Assembly: GCF_037041345.1 (NCBI RefSeq)
Contig: NZ_CP146287.1
Location: 1,801,501-1,865,500 of the forward strand
DNA from: Abiotrophia defectiva ATCC 49176
GTDB lineage: Bacteria > Bacillota > Bacilli > Lactobacillales > Aerococcaceae
DNA length: 64,000 nucleotides
Direction: 5' to 3'
A model generated the notes under the pieces. The model saw nothing but the letters and a program-made list of their open reading frames with translations. It had not been told where the DNA came from and searched no databases. Positions 62,260 to 64,000 of this stretch are shown piece by piece (position 1 is the stretch's first letter; every line of letters starts with the position of its first letter). A program made the translations under genes and the position numbers.

Positions 62260-63192
62260 TTATTGGGCACCCAAGAGTAATTCCTTCATATGAACGAGTT
62301 GGGTGATGGTGCGGTTGACAGGTGTTGGGATGCCAGCAGCTTCACCAATTCGGGTTACGGCGCCGTTGATATAATCTACCTCAGTCAAACGACGGTTGAT
62401 TATCAAATCTTGGTACATGGAGGCATGGTGCTCACGAATCTTAAGGGAAGCAGAAATAATGAATTGCGTCAGTTCTGCTGAGTCAAATTCCACTCCTTGG
62501 GTTGCGGCTACCGCTGTAAATTCCTGGGCAATGGCAGACACTAATTCTTCTGTATAAGGATTGTCGAAGAAACCACCCAGGTCGCATTCCAACAAGGCAG
62601 TTGGCGCGTTGCCGCAGGCGTTGACGCAGGCTTTGCGCCAAATGGCTGCCTTGACATTTTCGCTGTAGCTAGCTTGCAAGCCCGACGCATCTAAGGCCGC
62701 CACAATGGCTTGGGTCTTAGCACGAGCACTTGGTGTATCGACAAAGTTTTGCAGGGATAGGCTCCCGACGCCATGCAGTACTGCTCGGCCTGGGCCGTCT
62801 AAAGCGGCCGACCAAATGGTAGAGCCCATGACTAGGTTCTCTTCGGCCACATATTGCTTCATGACTAACTCGTGGCCTAATCCATTGAGTAGGCAGACCA
62901 CCGCGGTGTCAGGTCCGAAGACCGGTTGAATGGCTGATAACATGTCCGCCAACTGCATGGCCTTGGTGAAGACGATGACCACGTCCACTTGTTGGGTCAC
63001 TTCTTCAGGATAGTAGATAGGGAATTGCTCCACCACTTCCTGGCCATTCCAGTCGACATGCAGACCATTTTGGCGGATGGCTTCAATATGAGCCGGCCAG
63101 CGATCGATTAAGATAACCTCCTGGCCACTTTGTTTAAGTTGATAGGCAAAACGGCAGCCCATAGCGCCGGAACCAGCAATTGCAAATTTCAT
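62260..63192 (-). CDS. 2-dehydropantoate 2-reductase family protein
   Basis: 310 residues. NADPH-binding fold KFAIAGSGAMGCRFAYQLKQSG, the active-site lysine region KACVNACGNAPTALLECDLGGFF and the C-terminal ALL-alpha domain DLIINRRLTEVDYINGAV with the conserved Glu. The family includes PanE, which makes pantoate for coenzyme A, and oxidoreductases acting on other 2-keto acids or sugars' derivatives. It follows a PTS IIC gene, so a substrate linked to that PTS is possible. Start 63192 has AAAAGGAG. Confidence 0.9.
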   Translation of the reverse strand: MKFAIAGSGAMGCRFAYQLKQSGQEVILIDRWPAHIEAIRQNGLHVDWNGQEVVEQFPIYYPEEVTQQVDVVIVFTKAMQLADMLSAIQPVFGPDTAVVCLLNGLGHELVMKQYVAEENLVMGSTIWSAALDGPGRAVLHGVGSLSLQNFVDTPSARAKTQAIVAALDASGLQASYSENVKAAIWRKACVNACGNAPTALLECDLGGFFDNPYTEELVSAIAQEFTAVAATQGVEFDSAELTQFIISASLKIREHHASMYQDLIINRRLTEVDYINGAVTRIGEAAGIPTPVNRTITQLVHMKELLLGAQ

Positions 63193-63214
63193 AGTTTTGT
63201 CTCCTTTTCTTGAA

Positions 63215-64000
63215 TTAGATGGTAATACGATAGTTTTCTGGGTCAATCCAGCCCAGACGGGTGACGAAGAGGTAGTCGCTAGCGAAGCCCAAAACAATTG
63301 GGGCCACAACGAAGAGTAAGACTGTTACTAGGCCATTCCCGGCTGTCCAACCCACGATATTGAGGTGGTTGACGGGACCTACTAAACCACTGAGGCCAAA
63401 GCCTGCTGATAGCGGCGTCCCCTGAATATAGAAGACGGAGGCCAAGAGTCCCATAATGCCTGCATTGAGACAGATTGGTAACAAGAGTTTAGGATGGCTG
63501 ATAATGTTAGGCATGGACAACTTAGGCGAGCCGATGAAGTGGGCGATACAGGTCCCCAGGGAGTTAACGCGACGCCCCGCAATGGCCAAGGCGAAACCAC
63601 AAGCCACGATCCCTAGGTTGGCCGCCCCTGAACCGACGCCCGTCAAGGAAATGGCAATCCCGATGCCGACAGAGGAAATTGGCGATACAATAATCAAGGC
63701 GAAAATAATGGCTAGACAGATGCAGAGCGTGGTTTGCTCTAAGGTCAAGAGATGGGCGATAAATTCCCCAATCTTACCGGTAATGAGGATAAAGTATGGA
63801 TAGAGCACACGGCCCAAGCCACCGGCCACAATGACGGTTAAGGTTGGAATGACCAGAATGGCGTAAGCCCCCACCAGTGGTCGCAAGAATTGAATGACCG
63901 CTACTGCCAGACCGGCCGTCACACACATGGTGATAATGTCCCCCGTCCCCTTAAGCTGCAGGCCAGACTCTAGGAATTGAAGGGAACCACCTGCCAACAT
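63215..64000 (-). CDS. PTS sugar permease IIC, PTS_EIIC_2 type (5' end outside window)
   Basis: At least 261 residues, hydrophobic, eight or so membrane segments; ISSVGIGIAISLTGVGSGAANLGIVACGF and SPKLSMPNIISHPKLLLPICLNAG, and NHLNIVGWTAGNGLVTVLL are typical of the stand-alone PTS IIC_2 (PF13303-type) permeases. The ATG at the window edge is probably internal. 22 bases before the reductase-like gene, so one operon. Confidence 0.88.
   Translation of the reverse strand: MLAGGSLQFLESGLQLKGTGDIITMCVTAGLAVAVIQFLRPLVGAYAILVIPTLTVIVAGGLGRVLYPYFILITGKIGEFIAHLLTLEQTTLCICLAIIFALIIVSPISSVGIGIAISLTGVGSGAANLGIVACGFALAIAGRRVNSLGTCIAHFIGSPKLSMPNIISHPKLLLPICLNAGIMGLLASVFYIQGTPLSAGFGLSGLVGPVNHLNIVGWTAGNGLVTVLLFVVAPIVLGFASDYLFVTRLGWIDPENYRITI

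Overview
The window looks like chromosome from a moderately GC-balanced Firmicute of the order Lactobacillales. The signs are a proline T-box with a eukaryote-like ProRS, the purR-glmU-prs cluster, a PstS of streptococcal domain order, a malolactic locus, the comFA-comFC-hpf-secA cluster and AGGAGG-type ribosome binding sites. An Aerococcaceae or Abiotrophia-like species would fit, but this is inference from gene content and visible base composition only. No rRNA, tRNA, CRISPR array or intact insertion sequence was seen. Most genes are on the minus strand.

Layout. 1-8.4 kb: 5' part of proS with its T-box, lepB, three related secreted proteins, then prs, glmU and purR (an operon-like run read leftwards). 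8.6-11.3 kb: zinc-type ABC importer with a Zur-like operator. 11.4-13.2 kb: ABC exporter. 13.4-18.2 kb: rpoN with an unusual RpoN box, ybaK, murA, a small membrane protein and an AraC/GyrI regulator. 18.5-22.4 kb: DUF4230 protein, an XRE/partner gene pair under a 36-bp palindrome, and a TetR-ABC exporter operon. 22.6-28.1 kb: an AT-richer accessory stretch with an orphan gene, a decayed duplicate of the exporter permease 3' end, and a malolactic locus (mleP, mleS, mleR).

28.3-31.2 kb: rpsI-rplM with a leader, a flavoprotein, and five 82-bp tandem repeats. 31.2-35.3 kb: pstCAB-phoU-pstS, with pstS last and without a lipobox. 35.4-45.3 kb: polysaccharide deacetylase, cardiolipin synthase, acetyltransferase, transketolase, Nudix, a 58-residue cysteine peptide, trmB, an aminoglycoside-phosphotransferase-like kinase, and an MFS transporter. 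45.4-48.2 kb: ftsX, ftsE, prfB with its programmed frameshift. 48.2-54.8 kb: an accessory block placed between prfB and secA (MerR pair, DUF1697, an orphan gene, ABC/CPBP fusion exporter, DUF3278 and XRE regulator). 54.9-64 kb: secA, hpf, comFC, comFA, a Na/Pi cotransporter, a ketopantoate reductase-like gene and a partial PTS IIC.

How the genes connect: phosphate uptake and control (pst, phoU, the Na/Pi protein), PRPP/purine control (prs, purR), envelope synthesis and modification (glmU, murA, deacetylase, cls, ftsEX), and competence and ribosome hibernation (comFA, comFC, hpf). The less ordinary material lies at 19-24 kb, 30.8-31.2 kb and 48-55 kb: linked regulator modules, duplicated DNA, and a 28-bp palindrome present in identical form at both 19.8 and 54.9 kb.
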